NCBI GenBank assembly: GCA_002104895.1
Contig: MCFG01000099.1
Span: 87,501-112,500, forward strand
Reading direction: 5' to 3'
DNA: 25,000 nt
Origin: Anaeromyces robustus
Lineage: Eukaryota; Neocallimastigomycota; Neocallimastigomycetes; Neocallimastigales; Neocallimastigaceae
Positions 9,214 through 20,627 of this stretch are shown in pieces. The position numbers and the translations under genes were made by a program. Position 1 is the first letter of the stretch. Each line of letters begins with the position of its first letter. The notes beneath the pieces were generated by a model that did no database searches, had not been told where the DNA came from, and saw nothing but the letters and a program-made list of their open reading frames with translations.

Positions 9214-10675
9214 TTAATTTGTTAAATCCTCTTTTAAAAATATTCTTTCTAATATATCAGCTACACCATCTTCTTTATTAGATTTAGCAAATATTTTTGC
9301 ATACTGTTTTAATTGTGGATAACAATTTTCCATTGCTACAGGCCAACCAACACTTTGTAAAAATTCAAGGTCATTACCTCCATCTCCAAAAGCTATAACT
9401 TCTTCTTTTTTGATATTTAATTCTTTAATTAATTTTGTCATACCTGTTCCTTTATTAGTATTTTTTGGCATATACTCTATAGCAAATTGTCCATAATGAG
9501 CATATTCTAAATTATATTCTTTTCCTAATTTTTCTAATTCTTTTTTAATTTCTATTATTAAAAAAATAATTAAAAGTGGATTTAATAAATTATTATAATA
9601 TTAATATAATTAAATTAATAATAAATAAATTAATAATAAATTAATAATATATATTATTAATTAATAAAATATATGATATTATAATATAATATAATATAAT
9701 ATAATAAGTATAATTTTTGATAAAATAAGAAATAAAATTTTTTTTTTTTTTTGTTACTATTATTATTTGTTTAATAGTAATGTCTTTTTAATTTAGTAAT
9801 ACAATTTCTATAAATCCTCCATTTAATAGGAATGTCTTTTTAATTTTATAATACAATTTCTAGTAATAAAAAAATAAATTACCTTCAGAATCAGGTCCTA
9901 CAGAAAAAAAGCAAACTTTATTAATTCTGGCTTCATCAGATATAACTGTTTTAATATGTTCTTCTTTATTTCCAACAATAAAATTTTCTTGAATCATTTC
10001 ATGAGCTTTTTTAGCTAATTTTTCATCAAAAGTAATTAAATGGTCAGAATAGGTATAAGCATATACTGCTTTTGGATATGAATTTAATAATTTATGAAAT
10101 TTGAGAATGTATTCATTTGGTAATGTATTTTGACACGTAACATTACCAACGGAATCAAAAACTACACATCCGTTACTATTTAATGATTCAGTATTTGGTC
10201 TATTTGTTATTCCGAGTGTCTCACGAATTGATGCTGTTGCTGGTCTTGTTCTTCCAGTAACAATTACAAAATGAAGATCTGGATATTTTTCTAAAACTTT
10301 TTTAATTACTGTTTCCGTTTTCTTTGAAATTTTTCCTTCTTGATTTAATAAAGTACCATCAAGGTCTATTTAATATATTTCATTTTGAAAGGTATTAATA
10401 ATAATGTTATAATAGTAATTTAAATGATAAACGATAAGTAATAACAAATACAATTGAATTATTTGTAACTATTTATTATTTTATCTTTAATATAATATAA
10501 TTTATATAATACAATAATTATATATTATTTATTTTATTTTATTTTATTATTATTATTATTATTATTATTGTTATTGTTATTATTATTAATGTTATTGTTA
10601 TTGTTATTTGTATTAAAAGTATATACCTGTTGCAATTAATTTAATGGTAGATGCTTCTGGTAATTCATTTATCAT
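9214..10675 (-). CDS. HAD-superfamily, Cof-type phosphatase, array copy 3
   Basis: Exons 10675-10627, 10365-9883 and 9551-9214 join in frame to 289 aa. All four HAD motifs are intact: D17-L-D19-G-T, T53 in VTGR, K211 in NTNKGTG, and GDGGND with D234 and D238. The C2-type cap lies between about residues 80 and 180. It is a predicted cytosolic, Mg-dependent small-molecule phosphatase of unknown substrate. Intron 1 (261 nt, GTATAT donor) splits the D17 codon and contains ATT and TTAT repeats. Intron 2 (331 nt, GTAATT donor) is phase 1 at a Glu codon and contains a 40-nt direct repeat. The start is the only ATG before the conserved ELPEASTIKLIAT block and aligns with the other copies. It looks most like copy 4, which lies 681 bp away on the same strand. 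Confidence 0.9.
9771..9862 (-). repeat. 40-nt direct repeat inside intron 2 of HAD copy 3
   Basis: Copies at about 9771-9810 and 9823-9862 share TTAATAG, AATGTCTTTTTAATTT and TAATACAATTTCTA, with only about three mismatches. A 12-nt spacer separates them. The second copy ends about 20 nt from the 5' splice site. Confidence 0.85.
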
Positions 10676-10923
10676 TTTATTATATTTATTATTTATTTTG
10701 TAATATAGAGTTATTGCTTAGTATTTAATAATTAAAAAAAAAACTATTTTTTATTATATAAAAATAAAAATTTTAATTAAAAATGATATGTAATATTAAA
10801 GATAATAAAACATTATTTACAGAATTACATAATTAAAAGCCACAAATATTAATTATTGTCAATTTTTAATTATTTTATATGTTTATTAATTAAATTATGT
10901 ATTTTTTATATTTATTTCTTTGT

Positions 10924-10970
<47 letters not shown>

Positions 10971-10975
10971 TTTCT

Positions 10976-11050
<75 letters not shown>

Positions 11051-11055
11051 TTTCT

Positions 11056-11090
<35 letters not shown>

Positions 11091-11356
11091 CTATTTTATA
11101 TTTTACATTTTTTTTTTTATTTTAAATAATAAAATCATTATTGAATAAATGTTTTATTCAATAATAATAATTATTATATTATTTTTTCTAATTATTATTA
11201 TTATTATTATTATATATACATTTAATTAATATATACATCTAATTAATTATAAATTTTAATAAAGATATGAATTATTATATGACAACAGTTAAATTATTAT
11301 ACTTCAATTTTTTATTTATAAAATGATACATTTTATATAATTATATTAATTATATT
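10676..11356. other. Intergenic spacer between HAD copies 3 and 4
   Basis: It holds the promoter of copy 3 and the 3' end of copy 4, and is dominated by the TTTA array at 10919-11092. The overlapping plus-strand ORFs here are Leu-Phe-Ile-Tyr translations of that array and are not genes. Confidence 0.7.
10919..11092. repeat. TTTA tetranucleotide array, about 43 units
   Basis: A near-perfect TTTA array of about 170 bp, interrupted by two single-base TTTC variants that divide it into three blocks. It lies between two HAD paralogs and is a candidate site of length variation or unequal exchange. Confidence 0.95.
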
Positions 11357-12793
11357 TTAATTGGCTAAGTCATCTTTTAAAAATATCTTTTCTAACATAT
11401 CTGCTACACCATCTTCTACATTTGATTTAGTAGTTAATCTAGCATATAGTTTTAACTCGTTACATGCATTTTCCATTGCTACTGGCCAACCAACACTTTG
11501 AAATAATTCAAGATCGTTTCCACCATCACCAAAAGCAATAACTTCATCTTTATCAATATTTAAACTTTTTATTAATTCTGTTAAACCAGTACCTTTATTG
11601 GTATTATAAGGCATATATTCTATAAACCATGGCATAGAATGACAACATTCTAAGTTATATTCTTTTCCTAATTCCTGAAGTTTTTGTCTCATTTCTTATA
11701 ATATATTTTTTAAAAAAATAAATAAATAAATAATTGAGTATAATATATAATGATAACATTATAAGAAAATATTTATATAAATATATATATATATATAAGT
11801 ATTATATAAACACTTATTTTATATATTATTTATTTGAAAGTTTATTTCTATTATAAACACATATATATCATATTTATTATAATACAAATAATATAATCAT
11901 TTTATGTATTTTATATTTAACTTACCTTCAGTTTCTGGACTTACATGAACAAAAAGACTAACTTTATTAATTTTTGATTCACCTAATTCAACTCTTTTAA
12001 TATACTCTTCTTTATTATAAACTTGTGGATTTTTTTTATAACCTGAATTAGGTTTTTTAGAACCTAAATGAGGTCTTTTAAAAAATTTATCCTCGAATGA
12101 AATTATATCATCACCAGATGCATAGAAATAAACAGCTTGAGGATAGGCTTTAATGAATTCATGAAATTTAAGAACATATTCAATTGGTAAAAGATTTTGC
12201 CATATAATTTCACCTTTTGAATCATATACAACACAACCATTACTTTGTAAAGATTCAGTATTTGGTCTATCCATAATTCCAAGAGCTTCACGAACATGGA
12301 TAGTTGAAGGTCTTGTTCTTCCTGTTGCAATAACAAAATGAAGATCTGGATATTTCTTTAAAATTTTTTTAATAATGGTTTTGGTTCTTTCTGAAACTTG
12401 ACCTTTTTTATTTAATAAAGTACCATCAAGATCTTTTTTCAATAATTATTTATTTTATTTATTTGTTTGTTTATTTATTTGATAAAGATATAAAAAAATA
12501 AGAAAACATAGGAAAAAAATTAAAATTTTATAATATTATTAAATGGAAAAATAAAATATATATATAAAAAAAAAAAAAAAAATAGATTTATTGAAAATAA
12601 ATTAATAACTAATATTATAACTTAGTAATAGTAATAGAAAATGAAAGTGAAATAGAATTGTTTATAATATAATTACTTGAGTAAAAAATAATTTTAATTA
12701 TAATAAATAGTATAATTTATTTTCACTAATATATATATACTTGCCAGTTGCTATGAGTTTAATTTGTGAGGGTTCAGGTAAACTGTTTGTCAT
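11357..12793 (-). CDS. HAD-superfamily, Cof-type phosphatase, array copy 4
   Basis: Exons 12793-12745, 12432-11926 and 11694-11357 join in frame to 297 aa. The motifs are complete: D17-L-D19-G-T, T53 in ATGR, K219 in NTNKGTG, and GDGGND with D242 and D246. Exon 2 is 24 nt longer than in copies 2 and 3, which gives a Lys/Pro/Gly-rich insertion of about 8 residues in the cap (around residues 125-145) and could alter substrate choice. Intron 1 (312 nt) splits the D17 codon and starts with GC (G|GCAAGT) instead of GT. The paralogs fix this junction, and using the nearby GT would break the frame. Intron 2 (231 nt, GTAAGT donor) is phase 1. It is a predicted small-molecule phosphatase, substrate unknown. 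It is the first gene of the array in transcription order and is divergent from CNOT10. Confidence 0.9.
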
Positions 12794-14378
12794 TTCTTAA
12801 TAAAAATTGTTAATAAAGTATATGAATGAATGAATGAATGAATTTACTTCTCTCTTTATTATTTACAATTTATTTTTTAAAATAAGAATTATAAAATAAA
12901 AATAAAACTATTTGTTATTTATATTCCTTATATATTTAAATATATATACATTTTTCTCTGTGTATTTTTTTTATTTTTTTTTTTATTTTTTTTGTATTAA
13001 AAAGCCATTTTTTTCCTTTTATATTATTTATACTTTACAATGAGTGGTTTATTATTTCATTATTTTTTTAAAAAAAAAATTAAAATTAAAATTATAAATT
13101 TAAAATTTATATTACATTGTGTAATTATGAATTTTTATTTTATATATATTTCAAGATAAAATAAATAAATATCTTAATTGTTTTAATATATTTTGACCTT
13201 TAATAATTAAAAATTATGTTTTTTATTACTTTAAAATAATCTGTATATAATTAATTAAGTGGAAAAATTATGTTTCATTACATTTATACTTGTGGCTAAT
13301 TAAACATTTTGTATTTATTATTAATTGAATATTTTATTTGAACGATTTTAATAAAACTTTTATTTTGTTGTTTATATAAAACAATGATTATTAGTGAATT
13401 TTTAAAAAATAAAGAGTATAAGCAAAATAAATTCATTTATTCTTTTTTTTTTTATTATTTTCTAAGTATTGATTATATTATTTACTTTCAAATAATAAAA
13501 TATTATTACAATCTATTTAAAATCAGTTTAAAATAAAAATTATTAGATATTATTATCAATGTAAATGGTCTTCCCTATAAATAAATTGTATTTTTATAAT
13601 ATTCGTTAAGGTAGTACAACTTTTTTTTATTTACATACATATTATTATTCTATAATATCAATATAAAAATTTATATTGATTTATAGAATAAATAATGTAT
13701 AATATAAAATAAATAATGTATTTAATATAAAATTAAGAATTAGTATATTAAATAAAATACACTCTTAACACCTAAAAAAAAAAAAATAATAAAAATAAAA
13801 AATAATTAAAAAAAGAAATGAAATGAAATTTAATAATGATTATTGAATTAGAATTTGGTTCTATAAGTTTTATTAATTAAATTTATATATAATATTAAAT
13901 AAATATTAAATAAATGAATACTTTAATAATAAATTAATATTTAATAAATAGTTAAAAACTTTTTTTCTTAATAGATTTCTTTTACATCTACTCTAAATAA
14001 AAATAATTTAAGCAAAAAAAGCAAATTTTTTATTTATATAATTAACTATTATTAAAGAGTAATTTCGTATTTAATAAATTTAAAATTATTATAATATAAA
14101 AAGAAATAATTATTCTTTTCATTTAAATTGAATTGAGGAATTCAAATAAGAAAATAAGAAAAGAAATTGTTTAAATATATTAAAAATATAAATAATATAT
14201 ATTCTATTAATACTTTCAAAATTTAATTTATATAAAGGAATAGTTATTATAATAAATTATTAAATAATTTTATCACAGTTTATATATATATATATATATA
14301 TTATTTAATTAAAGATTAAAATATAAATCAAATTTAATTTAATTTAATTTAATTTTTTTTTTACAACATATATATAAA
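12794..14378. other. Divergent promoter region between HAD copy 4 and CNOT10
   Basis: About 1.6 kb that must contain both promoters. It shows an ATGA tetranucleotide run (about 12822-12843) just upstream of copy 4, a strong hairpin (13648-13688), and a TA run (about 14281-14300) about 80 bp before the CNOT10 start that could serve as a TATA-like element. No gene is seen. Confidence 0.6.
13648..13688. repeat. Near-perfect hairpin in the HAD/CNOT10 divergent region
   Basis: Arm TTCTATAATATCAATATAAA (13648-13667) pairs with TTTATATTGATTTATAGAA (13670-13688). The stem is 19 bp with one bulged base and a 2-nt spacer. It is long enough for cruciform extrusion, but AT-richness raises the chance background. 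Confidence 0.75.
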
Positions 14379-17152
14379 ATGCAAGCAAAAGAAGATTTAA
14401 TAAATTTAGCAACAGTTAATTTTCAAAATAAAAATTACGAAGATTGTATTAATAATTTAGAAGAATTATTAAAAACTAATGAAAATGATCCAAAAATATT
14501 GCATAATTTAGCTATTGCTAAATATTATTACAAACAAGAAAAACAAAAAAAGGAAGCTCTTACTGAATTGCTAGAAAAAACAATACAGGAAAATAAATCT
14601 ATTTTAGATAGTAATACACTAGATATATCAAAACTTTTAGATGATAATGAATTATTTAATAATTTTAAATTTAATACATATTTAAATAATCAAAAAGACA
14701 AAGAAAATGATACAGAAAATAGTTCTCAAAGTCAAGAAGATAGTGAAAAATCACTAGATAAAGAAAGTTTAAACGAGCCTGATTTAGATTTAGCAGAAAA
14801 TCAAGATGATACTGAACTAGATCCTTCAAAACTTCCAAATCTTCCATCATTATTATCTGATATATCATACGAAATTTATAATACTGCAATTATATATTAT
14901 AATGAAAAAAAATTTAAAGAAGCAATTGAATTACTTGAACCTTCTTTTTCAAATATAGAAGCATTAGATGATTATATAGCAATGAAAATGTGTTTTCTTC
15001 TTATTGATTTATATTTAGAAATTAATGATAGTAAAAAAGCATTAATTGCACTCGAAATTTCTCAAAAAATTTATAAAAGAAATGTAGAAGAAATAAAATG
15101 TATGGAAAATGAAGATGGAGATTCATCTCTTAACGCATCTTTAAAAGACATTGATCAGTCAAGTAGTAAAAGTGATATTGATAAAAATGATAAACCACTA
15201 AATGATGGTAATGATAGTTCTTTAACCTCATCTACCACAAATTCAGTAAAGAATCTTGATGTATTATCACCTGAATTAAAAGCAGCACTTCCTTCAAAAT
15301 TTAATACTTTTAATTCTATGTATTATTATCAAAAAGCTAGAATAAATCTTAAAAATAATGAAATGGATGAAGCTAAGAAAAACATGGAATTATCTTTAAG
15401 AAGTAATCAACTTGAAGATATTTTATCAGAAGAATCATCACCAAATGAAGAAGAGATGGTAGCAGCTGATTTTATGAATGCTAATGAAGCTGATAATAAT
15501 AAAGAAAAGAAGGGTAATGAGGATAATCAAAATAATTATTATCAATTAGAAAATGTTATTAATAATTTAAATGCAACTATGGCTTATCAAGAAAATGATA
15601 TGAATAAATCCTTTAAACAATTGAATTCACAACCTCACGGTGAAGATTATATTTATAATAATTTAGGATGTATTAGTTATAGAGAGAAAAAATATACTTT
15701 AGCCGAAAATTATTTCTTTAAAGCTTTAAAAGAAAACGAACAAATATTATTAGATCAAGAAAAACAACAAGATCAAAAGTTAGATGAAATTGATTCAGGT
15801 ATATATTTTTTTAAAAAAAAAAAAAAAAAAGATAATGAAAATTAAATATTAAAATTACTAAATAATTATAATAATAATAGCAATAATTTATTAATAAATA
15901 ATTATTCATTTATATATATTTATGTATATATTTATATTATATATATTTATTAGATAATCAAAAGGAAATAAAAAAATTACCATCTATATTACATAATTTA
16001 GAATTACAATATATGATTCATAATGATTTTGAAATGGCTATTAATTGCCTTTTACAAGATAGAAGAGTTGATAAAGAAGATACTGTATCATTAGAAAATA
16101 TATTTTATTGGTTACGTGCTGGAGAAAACTTTTTAAGAATTTATAAAGATAAAGTAATATTTATTTATATACCTTAAAATTTTTATTTAAAATAATATCA
16201 AGAAATATATAATATTAAAAGTATTCCTATTTTTATTTATATATTAATATTATTATTATCTTATATAGGTTTATACTATAGATCCTAAAAATATTATGAA
16301 AGTATACAGAATATCACCAGAAATTGCATATGGTTTTATAAATAATAAATCAAGATCTATTTCTCTTCTTGGTGACAATAGTGAATTTGAAGAATTAAAT
16401 AAAATGTAAGTTATTCAATTTTTATATTAACTTGAATATTTTAAATATTAATTATATATTTATTTTTAATTTCAATAATAAAAAAAAAATTATTTATTTA
16501 TTTATATATATATATATATAATCATTATCAATTAATTTACAATATTGTGCTCTTATATGTATATTTTTTATTTAAATCATGTTTTGTTTCATAATTATAA
16601 TCACATGTCATTAAAAATGAAATAGAACTAATTTCTCTGATTATCAAATTCCAGATAAAGTTCCAGAAGAAGCTAAAGATTTATTAGTTCATAGTTTTAA
16701 ATGCTTCCAAAAAACAATAACATTAATAGAAAAATTAAGATTAGAATCTCTTTCTATGGATGAATTATCATTAAACAATAATGATACGACCAGTTCAAAT
16801 CAAGAGAATAAAGAAACTAAACGAAAGCAATCTTTATTTTCAGATAATGAACTAAAGATTTTAATGGATATATTGAAATTAAATGTAGCTTATATTTATT
16901 TAGAATATAAACAGTATGATTTAGTTTTAACAATGTTAAATGACTTTTTGCTTGTTGACGTAAATGAAATTAATAAAGCTGAACAAACAGAAAAAATTTA
17001 TAAAATTTTAGGTGTTTCACCATTAACTTTGTAAGTATTTTAAGAATATTAAAAAAATATTTTATTAAATTTTAATATTATCATTATCATAATCATTATA
17101 ATAACAATAATAATCATAATAATAATAATTACAATAATAATAATAATAATAA

Positions 17153-17207
<55 letters not shown>

Positions 17208-17739
17208 TACAATAATTAATAATTAATAATTAATAATTAATAAAATTATTGTTATTGTTATATATAATAGAAACATCATAGCAAAGATTTATATTTCACA
17301 AGCATTAGTTGGATTTAAATTATTTAACGAAGCTTATTCTATGATTTCAACAAATGTTATACCAAATGATGTATCAATTGATCCTTATATTAGAGCAATT
17401 ATTTACTTATGTCAAGCAAGTACTTTATGTTGGTCTGTTTATGGTCAACAAAATGTTCAAGAAAAGATTCTTATTGAAGCTGAGCAAAGTTTAAAACGTT
17501 TCTATATTCTTGCTTATACTCATTTAAAGAATGCACCAATACCACCTAATGGGGACAGTGATGCACCATTACCTAATTCAGAAATAGATGCTATAATTAT
17601 GGCAATGAAAAATCATGGTCCAAGTGACGACACCTTCGTATTAAATGCTCAATTATTTATTAATGATGCTAAAATGATTCAAACATGGATTGATATGAAA
17701 AGAAAAGATTATGAATCAGCTCTTTTACATTTATCATAA
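14379..17739 (+). CDS. CNOT10: CCR4-NOT complex subunit 10 (CNOT10-like), TPR protein
   Basis: Exons 14379-15798, 15954-16153, 16269-16405, 16626-17030 and 17271-17739 join in frame to 876 aa; human CNOT10 is about 744. TPR-like helical pairs are visible at about residues 5-55 (NFQNKNYEDCINNLEELL), 165-195, 310-340 and 425-450. The last, NNLGCISYREKKYTLAENYF, is the most diagnostic CNOT10 block, and LENIFYWLRAGENFLRIYKD near 520-540 matches the family's next repeat. Acidic Ser/Asp-rich linkers (about 105-155 and 235-285) explain the extra length. In animals CNOT10 binds CNOT11 and docks on the CNOT1 N-terminus in the cytoplasmic deadenylase complex. Introns are 155, 115, 220 and 240 nt; the last holds a TAA array. 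The ATG has an A-rich upstream context. Reading through intron 1 would stop after 15 residues ending in a Lys run. Exon joins rest on phase and splice consensus; the third join is the least anchored by family similarity. Confidence 0.85.
17153..17206 (+). repeat. TAA trinucleotide array in intron 4 of CNOT10
   Basis: About 18 perfect TAA units, preceded by degenerate TAA/CAA/TCA repeats from about 17096 and followed by AATTAATA repeats to about 17241. The array is intronic. Confidence 0.93.
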
Positions 17740-18621
17740 ATATCATATAATTATTTCTTTTCTATTTTTTTTTTTTTCTATAAATTACTATTTAATTATC
17801 TTATTTCCTTTATATTCATTTTTCTTTTAATTATTTTATATATTAAATTTATTTTAATAAGTTCTTTAAAAGATTAAAAATAATAATATAATATTCTTTA
17901 GTTTTTACTTATTCTTATTATGGAGTTGTATTTTATATAAAAATTAAAAGTAAATTTGTTTTAAATTATTTAATAAAAAGAAAATAAATAATAAAATAAA
18001 AGTAATGTCTATTGTTTTAGGTTTTACAATAAAGTCACTTTTACAATAAAAACGAAAAATAGATATAAAATAAAAAATAATAATAAAAAATAATACCATA
18101 TATAAAGAATCTATTTTGTTTTTTAATTTGTGTTTAATTTTTATTATTCTTTTTTTCTTTTTTTTTTTTATTTATTTATTTATTTACTTATTTATTTACT
18201 TATATATATATATATATATATATATTTAAATATAAACACGAAACTATAAATAAATGTAATGTATATGGTAACAAATTATTAAAAAAAAATAATATTTATT
18301 TATTTATTTGTTTATTTATTTATTTGTTTGTTTGTTTATTCATTTGTTTGTTTACTCATTTGTTCTTTGTTTTTAAATTTATTAATATTCTATATAAATG
18401 TAAAAATAATGTCTATTTAAATTAATAATTATTATTTAAAAAAAAATATATTTTTATTAATTATTAACTACTAATTATTATAATTATTATAATTATTATA
18501 ATTTAATAAGATAATTTCCTATATTATATATAAGATGTTATTCTTTTTTTTTTTTTTTTGTTTTGTTTTTTTGTTTTTTTGTTTTGTTTGTTTTGTTTTG
18601 TTTTTTTTTTATGTTTTATTC
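17740..18621. other. Convergent 3' region between CNOT10 and SSZ1
   Basis: The 3' ends of both genes share this interval. Several AATAAA-like signals occur on both strands, too many to choose between. A TTTA/TA array lies at about 18169-18226, and a T-rich tract with interspersed G (about 18544-18611) sits directly after the SSZ1 stop, giving an A/C-only start to its 3' UTR. No gene is seen. Confidence 0.6.
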
Positions 18622-20591
18622 TTATATTTTAATGGTAATTTTAGTAGATTGTTTGGTAGTTTTATTTTGAGCATTAATAACAAGATTCTCTGGTGATAAA
18701 TTAAGTCTTATATTAATCTTTTCACCTTCTTTTGGTTCACTACCTTCAATAACAAAATCATCAATCATTACTTGAGATACTAATTTATTTTCATTGGCAA
18801 TTTCACTATCTCCTTGATAGAAGGCAAAATATAATGGGGTATTAGTATTATCTACTTCAAAGAAACGAGTAGCTGGTAAAACTGTATTCTTTGGAATAAT
18901 TGGTATAAAGTCACCATTATTATCTTCAATACCAAGAGATTGAGTAAGATGTGGAAGCTTAATTTCATTATCTTCTAATAATTTTTTATATTCTGGTTTA
19001 TTTATATTTTCACTTAATAATTTAGCTTGAATAGCACAACCCATAGCAATAGCTTCATCTGGTTCAATATCATTTTTAATTTTTGTATATTCTTCAAATA
19101 AGGATTCAACTTTAGATTGGAATTTTGGCATTCTTGAAGCACCACCAATAATAATAACTTCATCAATTTCTTCAAAAAGAACATTAGAATTTTCAACTGT
19201 ATCTTCAATAGTTTCTAAACATTGATTAATTAATTTATTGGAAAGCATATCAAATCTCATCTTATTTATGGTAGAATGCATATCAATACCTTCAGCAAGA
19301 GAATCAACACTACATGATGTAGTAGCTGAACGTGAAAGAGTTCTTTTAGTTTTTTCACTAGCAAGTCTTAATTTAGTAAGAGCACGTTTATTATCATCAA
19401 TATCAATATGATTCTTCTTTTTAAATTCATTCTTGAAATAATTAACTAAAATATCATCAAAATCCTTTCCACCAACAGGACATTCTTCTTGTGATAAAAC
19501 AGTAATAATACCATAACTATTTTTAACTAAACATGATTTAAAACTTTTACCACCTAAATCAGCTATTAATATATTTTTATCACATAAAATATCTTCTTCA
19601 CTATTTTTATTAAGATATGCTAAAACAGCAGCAGCTGGTTCACTAATAGTTTGAACGTATTTAAAACCGGCTTTTTGAATAACATCTTTTAAAACATTAC
19701 ATTCATTATTTTGAATTTTAGTAATTGGAACTGAAACAACACAACCTTCAATTTCTTTACCAATAAAATTTTCTGCACTTTTCTTTAAACTTTCTAAATA
19801 TCTAATTGTAAGTTCTTCTGGAGAAAATTGTTTAATTTCTGGTTCAATTTCTTCTTCTTCTTCTTCATTTTCTTCATTAAATGGTGGATAAATTTCAATA
19901 TTATAAACTGGTTTACCATCTTTTTCATCTAATTTAGCATCTCTGTTCTCAATATCATCATAACTTTAAAATAGTAATTTGTTTTATTATTATTGTTGTT
20001 GTTGTTGTTGTTGTTATTATTAAAATTGATATTTGTTTTTTATAATTATTGATTTTTTATTTATTTAAATAATATATTAAATTAATTTTATTATTAAAAA
20101 ATATTAGTTTATTATTTGAATTATTATATATAATAATATTAATATTAAAAATAAATTACTATATATAATAGAAAATAATAAATTTTCATTAGAATCTTAC
20201 TTCTTTCCTATAATATCAATAAATTGTTGAATAGTATTTTGTGAATTGAATACTAATTGATTTTTAGCTTGTGTACCAATTAACTGTTTAATACAATTAA
20301 ATGTTTTTTATACAAGAATATAATTTATATAATCATTAAAGTAAAAATATAATTAATTATTATAAAAAAATACATTATTAATTAATTTCAAAATAGTTTA
20401 ATCTTGATATATTAAAATACATACAAAGTCTTGTTGTCCAAATGAAACACAAACTGGAATTAAACGATCACCATCTTCATTTGCAATAATATCGACATTA
20501 TCAGTCTAATAAAAATTATATAAGTATAATTATTAAAAATAACATTATCAATAAAAAATTCATAAAAAAAAAAGATAAATAAACAATTTTA

Positions 20592-20627
<36 letters not shown>

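Noticed and set aside
10856-11148. Three overlapping Leu-Phe-Ile-Tyr repeat ORFs
   Set aside because: They are frame-shifted readings of the TTTA array.
15799-15845. Continuation of the CNOT10 exon 1 frame to a stop, giving a 488-residue protein
   Set aside because: The added residues are intron sequence (Ile-Tyr-Phe-Phe and a Lys run). A good donor at 15799 and an in-phase exon 2 carrying family similarity show that it is spliced.
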